Shown: positions 20,437 to 28,414, numbered from the stretch's first letter. The stretch: 64,000 nt of DNA from Pelomonas sp. Root1237 (GCF_001425055.1 NZ_LMDK01000018.1:124001-188000), one strand, 5' to 3'. Made by a program: numbers and translations. The notes: generated from the sequence alone by a model not told the origin.

Positions 20437-20496
20437 AGTGCAGAACGCGCGAGTTGGCCGAAGAAATCTACCGCGCGCTGCACTGAGGTGTAGAAC
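20397..20496 (+). repeat. Tandem 50-bp duplication of the uvrC 3' end
   Basis: Positions 20397-20446 contain the last uvrC codons ([11 protein letters not shown], stop) and 10 further bases. Positions 20447-20496 repeat them with 43 of 50 identities. The five coding differences are all synonymous, and the second copy again spells [11 protein letters not shown] then TGA, although it lies after the stop and is shifted by 50 bases. This pattern suits a second, diverged uvrC end brought in by recombination better than recent slippage. Confidence 0.85.
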
Positions 20497-20604
20497 GCTT
20501 ACGCTGCGTTGCATTGCGCTACCAGCGCCGCAGTCGCGGTGAGAAATTCGTCGCACCTCGAGCAGGGGACGAAGCAGAACAATGCGAGCCATGAGGAGAA
20601 CGCC

Positions 20605-21132
20605 GTGCCCACCATCGCCCCCTTGAAACGCGCCGCACGCTGGCTGATCGGTCCGCTGCTGGCCGGCTGCGCGGCAACGCCACGTGCACCGGCGCCTGTG
20701 GTGCCCACTGACGGCGTGCCACGCGCCGTGGTTCTAGAGCCCGCGCCGCAGCCGTCGCCAACCGTTGTGGCGGCCCCCAAGCCCGCCGGCTTGCCGCCGC
20801 CCAAGCCGGTGCGCACCCACGACGAGTTGCGTCGCCAGGCCGCGGAGCGCCTCGTCATGGCCAACCCGGAAGGCAGCTTCATGACCAAGGCGCCCTCGCA
20901 TGTACTGAGCGTCGTGGTGCTGGAGATCGAGGTCAAGGCCGACGGCAGCGTGCGTCGCGTCAACGTCGTCCGCAAGCCCAGGTTTGCACCGGAAACCCTG
21001 CAGCTGGCCATCGACGCCATCCATCGCGCTGCGCCCTTTGGCGACGTGCGCCGCATGCCTGAGCCCTGGAAGTTCACCGAGACCTTCCTTTTCGAAGAGG
21101 ACCGGCGCTTCAAGCCGCTCAGCCTGAACTGA
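20605..21132 (+). CDS. TonB family protein, probable lipoprotein
   Basis: The 175-residue product starts at GTG 20605 behind GAGGAG. Residues 1-20 form a signal ending in LAGC, a possible lipobox. A Pro-rich linker follows (APAPVVPTD, PSPTVVAAPKP), then a TonB C-terminal-like domain from about 100: VLEIEVKADGSVRRVNVVRKP and DAIHRAAPFG. There are no exbB/exbD genes nearby, so it is an isolated TonB-like protein and may not energise receptors. Confidence 0.72.
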   Translation: MPTIAPLKRAARWLIGPLLAGCAATPRAPAPVVPTDGVPRAVVLEPAPQPSPTVVAAPKPAGLPPPKPVRTHDELRRQAAERLVMANPEGSFMTKAPSHVLSVVVLEIEVKADGSVRRVNVVRKPRFAPETLQLAIDAIHRAAPFGDVRRMPEPWKFTETFLFEEDRRFKPLSLN

Positions 21133-21199
21133 GGGCTGGCCGCCACAGTTGCGCCGGCGGTGCCCCGGGGGCGGGCGTCGACATGGGCACAATGCTGGC

Positions 21200-21766
21200 A
21201 TGTTCCTGACGCTGCCGACTCTGTTGACCTGGGCCCGCATCGTGGCGATCCCGCTGATCGTCGGCGTGTTCTATCTGGAAATGCAGCCGGCGCACAAGAA
21301 TCTGTTCGCGACGGTCCTGTTCGTCGTGGTCGCGTTGACCGACTGGCTGGACGGCTATCTGGCACGCAAGCTCAACCAGACATCCTCCTTCGGCGCTTTC
21401 CTCGATCCGGTGGCCGACAAATTCCTGGTCTGCTCGGCGCTGCTGATCCTGCTGGAGCTCGGCCGGGTCAACGCCTTCGTCGCCCTGGTCATCGTCGGCC
21501 GCGAGATCGCGATCTCGGCCCTGCGCGAATGGATGGCCCAGATCGGCGCTTCACGCAGCGTTGCCGTGCACATGGTCGGCAAGCTGAAGACGACGGTGCA
21601 GATGGTGGCCATCCCCTTCCTGCTCTATGACGGCCAGCTTTTCGGCCTCATTCCGACGCGGCTCTGGGGTACCTGGCTGATCTACGCAGCCGTCGTGCTG
21701 ACCATCTGGTCCATGGTCTATTACCTGCAGAAGGCCTTGCCGGAAATCCGTGCCAAGGCCCGCTAG
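21200..21766 (+). CDS. pgsA: CDP-diacylglycerol-glycerol-3-phosphate 3-phosphatidyltransferase
   Basis: The 188-residue integral membrane enzyme makes phosphatidylglycerol phosphate from CDP-diacylglycerol and glycerol 3-phosphate. The CDP-alcohol phosphotransferase signature is complete: DGYLAR, then G, then DPVAD. ATG 21200 gives the usual MFLTLPTLLTWARI start. uvrC followed by pgsA is a common proteobacterial order; here the TonB-like gene intervenes. Confidence 0.95.
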   Translation: MFLTLPTLLTWARIVAIPLIVGVFYLEMQPAHKNLFATVLFVVVALTDWLDGYLARKLNQTSSFGAFLDPVADKFLVCSALLILLELGRVNAFVALVIVGREIAISALREWMAQIGASRSVAVHMVGKLKTTVQMVAIPFLLYDGQLFGLIPTRLWGTWLIYAAVVLTIWSMVYYLQKALPEIRAKAR

Positions 21767-21992
21767 GGCGCCGTCCTGGTTCACGCCGGACGCCGAGTTG
21801 TATCGGGACTTTTCCCGCCCCGCCCACCGCCGGACGCGCGTCTAGAATCCGCTTCCCCGCGCGCGCCTTGGCCGCTTGTAGTCGGCCTGTCACAGGCTGC
21901 GCAGTGCGCGGGATCGACATCTGCATCGCAGTCTTGCGGCCGGTCACGGTGCAGGGCTCAACAGTCCGCTGAATCGTCATGAGGGGGCACGA

Positions 21993-22265
21993 GTGAACAA
22001 GTCCGAATTGATCGAGCACATCGCCAAGCAGGCCGACATCTCCAAGGCTGCTGCAGGCCGTGCGCTCGAAGCCGTGATCGGCGGCGTCAAGACGACGCTG
22101 AAGAAGAACGGCACCGTCTCGCTGGTAGGCTTCGGCACCTTCAGCATCACCAAGCGTGCTGCGCGCGCCGGCCGCAACCCACGCACCGGCGATACCATCA
22201 AGATCAAATCGGCCAAGGTGCCCAAGTTCAAACCCGGCAAGGCGCTCAAGGACGCCGTGAACTGA
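21993..22265 (+). CDS. hupB: HU family DNA-binding protein
   Basis: The 90-residue nucleoid protein begins [22 protein letters not shown] and has the DNA-binding arm signature [18 protein letters not shown]. It should act as a dimer that bends DNA. The 226-base region upstream contains a TAGAAT -10-like element at 21843. The run HU, tRNA-Val, ppiD, tRNA-His is typical of the order. Confidence 0.95.
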   Translation: MNKSELIEHIAKQADISKAAAGRALEAVIGGVKTTLKKNGTVSLVGFGTFSITKRAARAGRNPRTGDTIKIKSAKVPKFKPGKALKDAVN

Positions 22266-22290
22266 ACCTTCGGCCAATCCCGGTTTCCCC

Positions 22291-22366
22291 GGGCGCTTAG
22301 CTCAGTTGGTAGAGCACCTCCCTTACACGGAGATTGTCGGCGGTTCGAGCCCGTCAGCGCCCACCA
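22291..22366 (+). tRNA. tRNA-Val (anticodon TAC)
   Basis: The 76-base gene folds as a cloverleaf: acceptor GGGCGCT pairs with AGCGCCC, the anticodon loop is CTTACAC (anticodon TAC), the T loop is TTCGAGC, and CCA is encoded. The anticodon stem CCTCC/GGAGA has a C-A mismatch at the 27-43 pair where relatives usually have C-G. Confidence 0.93.
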
Positions 22367-22416
22367 CCCGACCCCAGGGCGGCGTCAGCCGTCTCGCATT
22401 TAGAATGCGGCTCCCT

Positions 22417-22442
22417 CGAAGGCGAACCTCGGTTCGCCTTCG
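22417..22442. terminator. Strong hairpin between tRNA-Val and ppiD
   Basis: A 12-bp perfect inverted repeat, CGAAGGCGAACC and GGTTCGCCTTCG, with a TC loop. No T-run follows, so it may serve as a processing or attenuation structure for the tRNA transcript, or sit in the ppiD leader. A second palindrome, CGCATT-TAG-AATGCG, lies at 22395-22409. Confidence 0.45.
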
Positions 22443-22470
22443 TCGCGTTTGATCCTCAAGGCTCCCCGAG

Positions 22471-24384
22471 ATGTTTGAATTCGTCCGCACGCACAACCGC
22501 CTGTTCCAGTTCGTCCTGCTGTTGCTGATCCTGCCGTCCTTCGCCCTCGTCGGCATGCAGGGCTACACCAGCATGATGGGTGGTGCCAACACCGGCGTGG
22601 CAAGCGTCGATGGCCGCAAGATCACCCAGGCCGAATGGGACGTCGCCCAACGTGAGCAGGCCGACCGCATCCGCCGCCAGAGCCCGGGCGTCGATGCCAA
22701 ACTGCTGGATACGCCGGAAGTGAAACGCCAGGCCCTCGAGAACCTGGTCAACGAGCGCACGCTCAAGGCCGCCGCGGAGCACCAGCACTTCACGCCCAGC
22801 GCTGAGTCCGTCAACGCCCGCTTCTGGAATGACCCGCAGTTCGCCTTTCTGCGCAACCCCGACGGTACGGTCAACAAGGCCCTGCTCGCGGCCCAGGGCA
22901 TGACGCCTTCCATCTTCATGGAGCGCCTGCGTCAGGACTACGCCGTCCGTCAGGTCACGGCCCCCATCGAGTCCTCGGCTGCCGTCGGCGCCGCCAGCCC
23001 CAAGCTGGCCTTCGACGCCCTGCTGCAGCAACGTGAGGTGCAGCTGCAGCGTTTTGACGTCAAGGACTTCGCTGCCAAGCTCAACCCGAGCGATGCCGAC
23101 GTCGAGGCCTTCTACAAGGAACCGGCGAATGCCGCCAAGTTCCAGCTGCCCGAATCGGCCCAGATCCAGTACGTCGTGCTCGACCTGGACGCGCTGAAGA
23201 AGGACGTCAAGTTCAGCGAAGACGACCTGCAGAACTACTACAAGGAAAACGCAGCACGCTATGGTGTGCCCGAGGAGCGCCGCGCCAGCCACATCCTCAT
23301 CAAGGTGGAGCGCAATGCGCCAGCCGAAGAGCGCGCCAAGGCCAAGGCCAAGGCTGAGGAGATCCTGGCGCAAGTGCGCAAGAACCCCGGCGAGTTCGCC
23401 GCGCTGGCCAAGAAGAATTCCCAGGACGAAGGCTCGGGCGCCAACGGCGGCGACCTCGACTTCTTCAGCCGCGGCGCCATGGTCAAGGAGTTCGATGCGG
23501 CGGTCTACGCGATGAAGCAGGGCGAGATCAGCAACCTTGTCGAGACCGATTTCGGTTATCACATCATCCAGCTGACCGGTACCCGCGGCGGCGACAAGAA
23601 GCCCTTCGAGGCCGTGCGCACCGAAGTCGAGAACGAAGTGCGCAAGCAGCTCGCCCAGCGCCGCTACTCCGAGGCTGCCGAGCAGTTCGGCAATCTCGTC
23701 TACGAGCAGTCCGACAGCCTGCAGCCCGCAGCCGACAAGCTCAAGCTGCAGGTCCAGACCGCCACCGTGCAGCGCCTGCCGCAGCCTGGCGCAGCGGGCC
23801 CGCTCGCCTCGCCCAAGCTGCTGGAAGCCGTCTTCGGCAACGATGCACTGCGCAACAAGCGCAACACTGAAGCCGTCGAGACCGGTCCCAGCCAGCTCGT
23901 GTCGGCTCACGTCACCCAGCACAACCCGGCCCGCGTGCCGCCGCTGGCCGACGTGAAGGACAAGGTGCGCGAGCAGCTCGTGCACAAGCTCGCCGCCGAT
24001 CAGGCCAGGAAGGCCGGCGAAGCCCGCCTGGCCGCGATGAAGGCCAACCCGGCGGACACCGCCGGCCTGGAAGTTGCCGTCTCCGTTTCGCGTGCCAAGC
24101 CGCAGAACCTGACGCGCACCCAGCTCGAAGCCGTGCTCGGTGCCGATGCCGCCAAGCTGCCGGCCGCCGTTGGCGTGGCGGCCGACGACGGCGGTTATGT
24201 CGTCGTGCGCATCAACCAGCTGCAGCCACGCGACGCCGCCGTCATCGACGACAAGCGCGCAGCCCAGCAATACGCCGGCGCCTGGGCGCGTGCCGAAGGC
24301 GCCGCCTATCTGGCCGCGCTGAAGGCGCAATACAAGGCCGCCATCAAGGTCGAGGCACCGGCCTCGGCGGCCAGCGCACCCTGA
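22471..24384 (+). CDS. ppiD: Periplasmic folding chaperone PpiD
   Basis: The 637-residue protein is anchored by one N-terminal helix (residues 12-29). It has a SurA_N-like chaperone region and one parvulin (PPIC) domain near residues 265-360, starting RRASHILIKV and containing SGANGGDLDFF. It assists folding of proteins leaving the Sec translocon. The C-terminus is Ala-rich. ATG 22471 lies behind a weak AAGG. Confidence 0.93.
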   Translation: MFEFVRTHNRLFQFVLLLLILPSFALVGMQGYTSMMGGANTGVASVDGRKITQAEWDVAQREQADRIRRQSPGVDAKLLDTPEVKRQALENLVNERTLKAAAEHQHFTPSAESVNARFWNDPQFAFLRNPDGTVNKALLAAQGMTPSIFMERLRQDYAVRQVTAPIESSAAVGAASPKLAFDALLQQREVQLQRFDVKDFAAKLNPSDADVEAFYKEPANAAKFQLPESAQIQYVVLDLDALKKDVKFSEDDLQNYYKENAARYGVPEERRASHILIKVERNAPAEERAKAKAKAEEILAQVRKNPGEFAALAKKNSQDEGSGANGGDLDFFSRGAMVKEFDAAVYAMKQGEISNLVETDFGYHIIQLTGTRGGDKKPFEAVRTEVENEVRKQLAQRRYSEAAEQFGNLVYEQSDSLQPAADKLKLQVQTATVQRLPQPGAAGPLASPKLLEAVFGNDALRNKRNTEAVETGPSQLVSAHVTQHNPARVPPLADVKDKVREQLVHKLAADQARKAGEARLAAMKANPADTAGLEVAVSVSRAKPQNLTRTQLEAVLGADAAKLPAAVGVAADDGGYVVVRINQLQPRDAAVIDDKRAAQQYAGAWARAEGAAYLAALKAQYKAAIKVEAPASAASAP

Positions 24385-24411
24385 TTTATCGGTTATACTT
24401 TTTGGCTCTGC

Positions 24412-24488
24412 GGTGGCTGTAGCTCAGTTGGTAGAGTCCAGGATTGTGATTCCTGTCGTCGTGGGTTCGAGTCCCATCAGCCACCCCA
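24412..24488 (+). tRNA. tRNA-His (anticodon GTG)
   Basis: The gene has the extra 5' G (G-1) diagnostic of tRNA-His, acceptor GTGGCTG with CAGCCAC, anticodon GTG in loop ATTGTGATT, T loop TTCGAGT and an encoded CCA. A TATACT -10 element lies at 24394-24399. Its 3' end and the following terminator form the left boundary of a genomic island. Confidence 0.95.
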
Positions 24489-24536
24489 AATAAAGCAAGG
24501 ACCTGGAAGCGAAAGCCTCCAGGTCCTTTTTGTTTT
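24484..24536 (+). repeat. Island boundary repeat, left copy (att) with tRNA-His terminator
   Basis: The repeat starts in the last acceptor-stem bases of tRNA-His. It contains an 11-bp terminator stem, AAGGACCTGGA with TCCAGGTCCTT (24497-24528), followed by TTTTTGTTTT. It is identical over 53 bases to the copy at 28332. Confidence 0.9.
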
Positions 24537-24633
24537 TTGCGCTCCATGTAACGCCTGCGTAAGACGATTCTTGCAGGTGACCGGTCCAGGTGGCATTGTT
24601 GGGAGACACTGGCCCGCCAGGGAGGTGCGCTAG

Positions 24634-25365
24634 ATGACGATTCCGATATCGGCTGATACGCCAGCAGAGGCTGAGCTTTCAAGACGAATCCAACGGACTG
24701 AAGCCGAGGAAGTAGTCGCCCGTCTTGCTGGTGCAGTGACCGAGCGCCAGCTCATTGCTGTTGCTGAGAATGCGGCTGGCTTTGCTAAAGAAGCCACTGC
24801 TCGGCACTTGCATCCTGAAAGTCCGCCAGTCGCGTGTAAAGCGGGCTGCTCGTGGTGCTGTTATCAGTTGGTCCCGGTTTCCGTCCCAGAGACTCTTCAA
24901 ATCGCTGCCTTTCTTCAAGACTTGCCGACAGCGGAGGCTGATGGCATCAAGGTTCGCCTTCGGATGCTAGATAGGGCAACACGAGGCATCACCCCCAAAC
25001 AGCGTGTTGGCGTCCCGAAGCCTTGCGCCTTCCTGCAGGATGGGAGGTGCGCCATATATGCGGTGCGACCTCTTGCGTGCGCGGAGTTCACCTCCTATGA
25101 CCTGCGCGTTTGCAAGAAGGGGCAGCGTAAAGGCTTTAAGCCTGATTCGGTTATCCACGAAAAAGCGCGGATGCTCGTCTACTACGCGGTCCAGCGTGGC
25201 TTGACCGAAGGTTTGAAAACCGCAGCGCCGCTAGCGGACTGTTCAGCGCTGGAACTTACTGCTGCATTGGTGGTGGCTCTTGATTCCCCTGACGGAGCAG
25301 CCCTTTGGGCCAATGGGCAAGAAGTCTTCCGGCAAGCACGTCTGCACTTGGACAAGGGCAACTAG
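24634..25365 (+). CDS. YkgJ family cysteine-cluster protein
   Basis: The 243-residue protein has the clustered cysteines of the YkgJ (CxxCxxCC, UPF0153) family: CKAGCSWCC at about 69-77, then PCAFLQDGRCAIYAVRPLAC near 131-150 and further Cys. Such proteins probably bind an iron-sulfur cluster; the family has no settled function, though some members may modify proteins. Base composition is lower in GC than the flanking core genes. It is the leftmost island gene and reads away from the tRNA. Confidence 0.82.
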   Translation: MTIPISADTPAEAELSRRIQRTEAEEVVARLAGAVTERQLIAVAENAAGFAKEATARHLHPESPPVACKAGCSWCCYQLVPVSVPETLQIAAFLQDLPTAEADGIKVRLRMLDRATRGITPKQRVGVPKPCAFLQDGRCAIYAVRPLACAEFTSYDLRVCKKGQRKGFKPDSVIHEKARMLVYYAVQRGLTEGLKTAAPLADCSALELTAALVVALDSPDGAALWANGQEVFRQARLHLDKGN

Positions 25366-25782
25366 CCGGCCGTCCACATCTCAGACACGGTGCCGTCAGC
25401 CATCAGGAACCCACTAGGCACCCAGTCGATGGGCGCGATGCCGGGCATCATTTCCCAGGAGCAACAGCCGCCGCTCGTTCGGGGCAAAGGAGGTGAGCTG
25501 GCTGGCGCGTGGATCAGCGAGACGGGAGTTGCTCACCTCACAGCTAGATGAAGTCAAAAGTACTTCAAGCGCATGGGCCAAGCTGTAACGCTTGGCGTGT
25601 GACCATCGAATATCAGTGCACTGGTACGCCTCCAGCATCGAAATAGGCGGGATGCCTGGACGCCTTTTCCGCGTCTAGGCAGGATGTAGCTGATGCCCAG
25701 TCCGCAAGAGCGCCTGCCGCGAGGAGCGCGGCTGGAGCAATAAAGAAAGCATCTCCACTGACGCGCTGGCAACCGGATCCGC
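25366..25782. other. Gene-poor stretch in the island with frame remnants
   Basis: About 417 bases without a convincing gene. On the minus strand two coding-like stretches lack start codons. One ends GTVSEMWTAG near 25369; the other is a hydrophobic frame around 25620-25760 (AALLAAGALADWAS) that overlaps the end of the HEPN gene. Both look like decayed gene ends. Confidence 0.4.
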
Positions 25783-26274
25783 CTACTTGACTCGGCGTAT
25801 GCCTGGCCTCGGACCCATTGGCGCGCTGGGCGGATCTGGAACTGCAACACTTTGCGCAGGCGGTGCAGCGGTGGCTGAAGAGGCGGCTCCCGTGGCAGTC
25901 TCGACAATTGCTCGCTTAACCATGCTGGCGTGGGTGGCCAAGTCCTCTTTTGATATTCGCGCGGCTAGTTCGTAGTCCGCGCGGGTTCGTCGCTGTCGAG
26001 CGGTGTCGAGCTTATTTCCAAGCTTCTTCGACAGTCGCTGCTGTTCAGTAGAAATGATGGCGCTGGGGTAGCTAAGCTGCTCGACCAACTGGAGATGAGC
26101 GCCGATGTTTGCTCGCCTCACCTCACCGGGATGCTTTAGCCCTTGGTGCCATGCGCGGCAGTGGTGAAAGAGGGCGTAGTAGTGGCGCCCAATTGCCGCT
26201 CGCCGAAATGACTCGTTGTCAGTGCCGGCAAGCGTGTCGCCAATGGCAAGCAAGTCGTCTATGGTCACTGGCAT
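25783..26274 (-). CDS. HEPN-like protein, second gene of a two-gene operon
   Basis: The 163-residue product resembles HEPN proteins: an early helix SFRRAAIGRHYYALFHHCRAW (residues 22-42) like the SRAYYAxFH helix of the family, and RTRADYEL near 97-103 like the C-terminal R-ADY motif. A possible HEPN RNase motif R54-x5-H60 is present. The C-terminal 35 residues are a Pro/Ala tail. ATG 26274 overlaps the upstream gene by 10 bases. HEPN domains are common in RNase toxins and defence proteins. No nucleotidyltransferase partner is present. Confidence 0.65.
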   Translation of the reverse strand: MPVTIDDLLAIGDTLAGTDNESFRRAAIGRHYYALFHHCRAWHQGLKHPGEVRRANIGAHLQLVEQLSYPSAIISTEQQRLSKKLGNKLDTARQRRTRADYELAARISKEDLATHASMVKRAIVETATGAASSATAAPPAQSVAVPDPPSAPMGPRPGIRRVK

Positions 26275-27035
26275 GGCGGTTCCGAAGCAACGAATGCAAC
26301 GCTGAGGCCAGGCATCAAAAGACCTGCGTCGATGCACTTTTCAACGGCTTGGTCCGTCAGCTCGACAGCCTGATCTGCGTCGGTCGCGATAGGAAGCTCA
26401 ATCAGTAGGCCCGGCTCCTCAGCATCCAATGAGGTGGTGACGCTGAGGTGTCGGTTCAGCCAAAGGAGGCGACTCTCTCGTTGAACTTGGCCGAAGGTGT
26501 CGAGTGCTGCCAAGACGCGCGATTGGTCAAGTCCAAGCCGTTCTAAAACTATCGCCGCTTCCACCGCAACTCGGTGCGCATTAGGGTCCAACTCTAGTTT
26601 TAGATCCGCTGCACGCTGAAACACACCAGCCATCTGTTTGAAGGATGCCGTTGACAGCCCAGCAGACCATAAGCGTTTGAGCCTTGGGTTATCCACGTCG
26701 GCGATCTTTGCGTACAGCGCAGCCGCGTCCGAAAAATACCCGAGGTTCGCTAGGGAAAAGACGCGCGACCCATTCACGTACCAAGGTTCAGCGTGCAGCC
26801 TTTCGCCGTTGTCGAACCAGTAGTGCATCTGTTCGGTATCACCCAGCAGACAAAACAGCCCACCGCGTACCACGCTGGCCGTTGCTGCGTCCACCTTGTC
26901 TAGCTGTTTGAGCCTGTCCTGCAGTTCGATGACAAACTGGTCTTCAGGAGACAGCCAATGCGTCGCCGCATAGGTTGCTCGGAGGAGGTCGTCCTGAACC
27001 TCGTCGCTGATGGTGGCGGGCTGAACTACTGTCAT
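26265..27035 (-). CDS. Unknown helical protein, first gene of the HEPN operon
   Basis: The 256-residue protein is mostly alpha-helical by composition, with TPR-like stretches (LANLGYFSDAAALYAKIAD and FKQMAGVFQRAADLKLELD). A Trp/His-rich segment, DTEQMHYWFDNGERLHAEPW, stands out. I do not recognise a named family. The stop overlaps the HEPN gene start, so the two should be made together in fixed proportion, as in toxin-antitoxin or sensor-effector pairs. It could be the antitoxin or the sensor. Confidence 0.65.
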   Translation of the reverse strand: MTVVQPATISDEVQDDLLRATYAATHWLSPEDQFVIELQDRLKQLDKVDAATASVVRGGLFCLLGDTEQMHYWFDNGERLHAEPWYVNGSRVFSLANLGYFSDAAALYAKIADVDNPRLKRLWSAGLSTASFKQMAGVFQRAADLKLELDPNAHRVAVEAAIVLERLGLDQSRVLAALDTFGQVQRESRLLWLNRHLSVTTSLDAEEPGLLIELPIATDADQAVELTDQAVEKCIDAGLLMPGLSVAFVASEPPCQ

Positions 27036-27055
27036 GCTAGGTTCCGTAAGCCAGT

Positions 27056-27291
27056 CTACCTTTGCGAGCGCCTACCGTCGCGTGTGCGGCAGCTCTTCGC
27101 CTCGCGGGCGGTCTTGACCTTGTGCTGCTCGACGCTCAGCCATTGCATGTCCGTCGTCATGTCAGGCCCGCCGCACTTGAGGGCGTGATGTGGTCAACCT
27201 ACCAACCTGGCCACGCCCCTTGCGTCTTGCCTGTGGCGGGGCACGGGGGAGTCGGGGTCAGCTCGCGCAGCAGCTCGAGGAAGACGTTGGC
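27056..27291 (-). pseudogene. Broken HNH endonuclease
   Basis: Reading the minus strand gives LLRELTPTPPCPATGKTQG, then W-stop-VDHITP, then after a one-base frame change KCGGPDMTTDMQWLSVEQHK. HNH nucleases of phages and islands normally read WQVDHIxPLKCGGxD...NMQWL. Here CAG has become TAG inside WQVDHI, and one base is missing after ACGCCC. The gene also lacks a start. It is clearly inactive. Confidence 0.75.
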
Positions 27292-27467
27292 GCGCTAACC
27301 ATGGCACTGACCGTCGTGGTAACCATCGTGGTAACTGGGTGCAACCGAGCGCCGGCCCCCGCCCTTCAACGACCTTTTCGAAAACCTGAGCATTTGTGAG
27401 CATCTCGCGTCGACGATGTAAACGCGGCAGTCGCTGGCGGTCAGCCGCTGCGCCTGCCGGTGAAGCC

Positions 27468-27725
27468 ATGAGCCTCGACACGCTTTACGCCGACCGCATC
27501 GAGGAGGGCATTCAGCGCCTGATTGCGGCGCAGTTCAACGAAGACGGCTCCTTCAAGCCTCCAACGTCCCCCGATGTCGTCCAGGCCGATTCCGACGATG
27601 TGGCAGTCGACCTAAGCGTCCCAGCGGCGGAATGGCCGGTATCCACGCCCAGCAAAGGCATGGAGCCTGTCGATCAGGCCGGCGCCCTCAGCGGCCTTGC
27701 CAAGAGCCCACCGCGCCACGTGTAG
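27468..27725 (+). CDS. Uncertain 85-aa frame, possibly a truncated gene
   Basis: The product starts MSLDTLYADRIEEGIQRLIAAQF and is acidic in the middle (VVQADSDDVAVDL). The last third overlaps the convergent membrane-protein gene, so a real gene may be cut off near 27610. No family recognised. It could be spurious. Confidence 0.3.
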   Translation: MSLDTLYADRIEEGIQRLIAAQFNEDGSFKPPTSPDVVQADSDDVAVDLSVPAAEWPVSTPSKGMEPVDQAGALSGLAKSPPRHV

Positions 27726-28139
27726 GTGGCCTAGCTGCATTGACTGCTCGGTCTTGTCGGCGTCGTACAGGCGCCCCATCGCGAGTCGGAAGGCATTGAT
27801 GAGGTCGTAGGTCCGTACCACCTGCTCGGCCGCAGAAGCGCCCAGCAGCCCGATCTTCGAGACGTTGGCGTCGTAGAACCGACTGACCGGTTTCTCCTGC
27901 GGCGTCGGCGCTATTGGAGTGCCGGCTGCCACCTGAGCGATGAGGGTATCTAGCAGCGGGCGCATCATCGCCGCCCCTTCAGCATGTGAGGCCAGCTCAC
28001 CAGCGAGGCCGCCAGCGAGGGCCTGCGCATCCCGAAATCGCTTGTAGTCCTCGCCCAGAAAGTTTGCGATGAGACTGCCGAGCGTCGTCCCTGCCAAGCC
28101 GATCGTGGCTCCAATGATGGTGGCGATCGTTGCGTCCAT
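27612..28139 (-). CDS. Membrane-anchored protein of unknown function in the island
   Basis: The 175-residue product starts at ATG 28139 behind GGAGGGG. Residues 3-28 form one Gly/Ala/Ile-rich membrane helix (TIATIIGATIGLAGTTLGSL); the rest is soluble and helical. A conserved-looking patch, VSRFYDANVSKIGLLGASAAEQVVRTY, resembles small accessory-genome proteins found near defence genes. Function unknown. It is the rightmost island gene. Confidence 0.65.
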   Translation of the reverse strand: MDATIATIIGATIGLAGTTLGSLIANFLGEDYKRFRDAQALAGGLAGELASHAEGAAMMRPLLDTLIAQVAAGTPIAPTPQEKPVSRFYDANVSKIGLLGASAAEQVVRTYDLINAFRLAMGRLYDADKTEQSMQLGHLHVARWALGKAAEGAGLIDRLHAFAGRGYRPFRRWDA

Positions 28140-28331
28140 ACCTGGCCCCTCCCAAAGTGAACTTGAACTGCCATGGTGGCAGACGTGCCGCCGTTTTCGA
28201 CCCGGTCGCGATCGGTCGGCGCGGGGCCGCCGGTCGGGTGGTAGGGGAACAAGTCGGGGAACGATCAACGTCCACGCGCTGGGAAGCAAGCACCGGCGCG
28301 GCTTACATTGAAGTGTTCAATCTCCATCAGC

Positions 28332-28384
28332 CCCCAAATAAAGCAAGGACCTGGAAGCGAAAGCCTCCAGGTCCTTTTTGTTTT
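28332..28384 (+). repeat. Island boundary repeat, right copy (att)
   Basis: This is an exact 53-base copy of 24484-24536, including the tRNA-His terminator hairpin and TTTTTGTTTT. It is preceded by GTTCAATCTCCATCAG, which resembles a tRNA T loop and 3' T-stem. Core-like sequence resumes to the right. Confidence 0.9.
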
Positions 28385-28414
28385 GGGCCGCCGCCATAGC
28401 GGCCGGGTCACGCC

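Larger units (their letters stand above)
24465..28384. mobile_element. Genomic island in the tRNA-His 3' end
   Basis: A 53-bp perfect direct repeat (24484-24536 and 28332-28384) bounds about 3.9 kb. On the right copy the similarity extends upstream into a tRNA T-arm-like sequence (28315-28330, 12 of 16 matching 24465-24480). This is the footprint of integration at a tRNA 3' end. The interior has lower GC and weaker codon bias than its neighbours. It carries ykgJ-like, HEPN-operon and membrane-protein genes and a broken HNH gene. There is no integrase, so the island is degenerate or was moved in trans. Confidence 0.82.

Noticed and set aside
20447-20496. CRISPR or tandem-array start
   Set aside because: Only two copies exist, directly adjacent and coding-derived; no spacers.
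25554-25907. 117-codon minus-strand frame beside the HEPN gene
   Set aside because: Arg/Pro-rich product overlapping the HEPN 3' end in another frame; no coding signature.
26940-27300. Promoter-bearing regulatory RNA in the island gap
   Set aside because: The region is explained by remains of an HNH gene on the minus strand.
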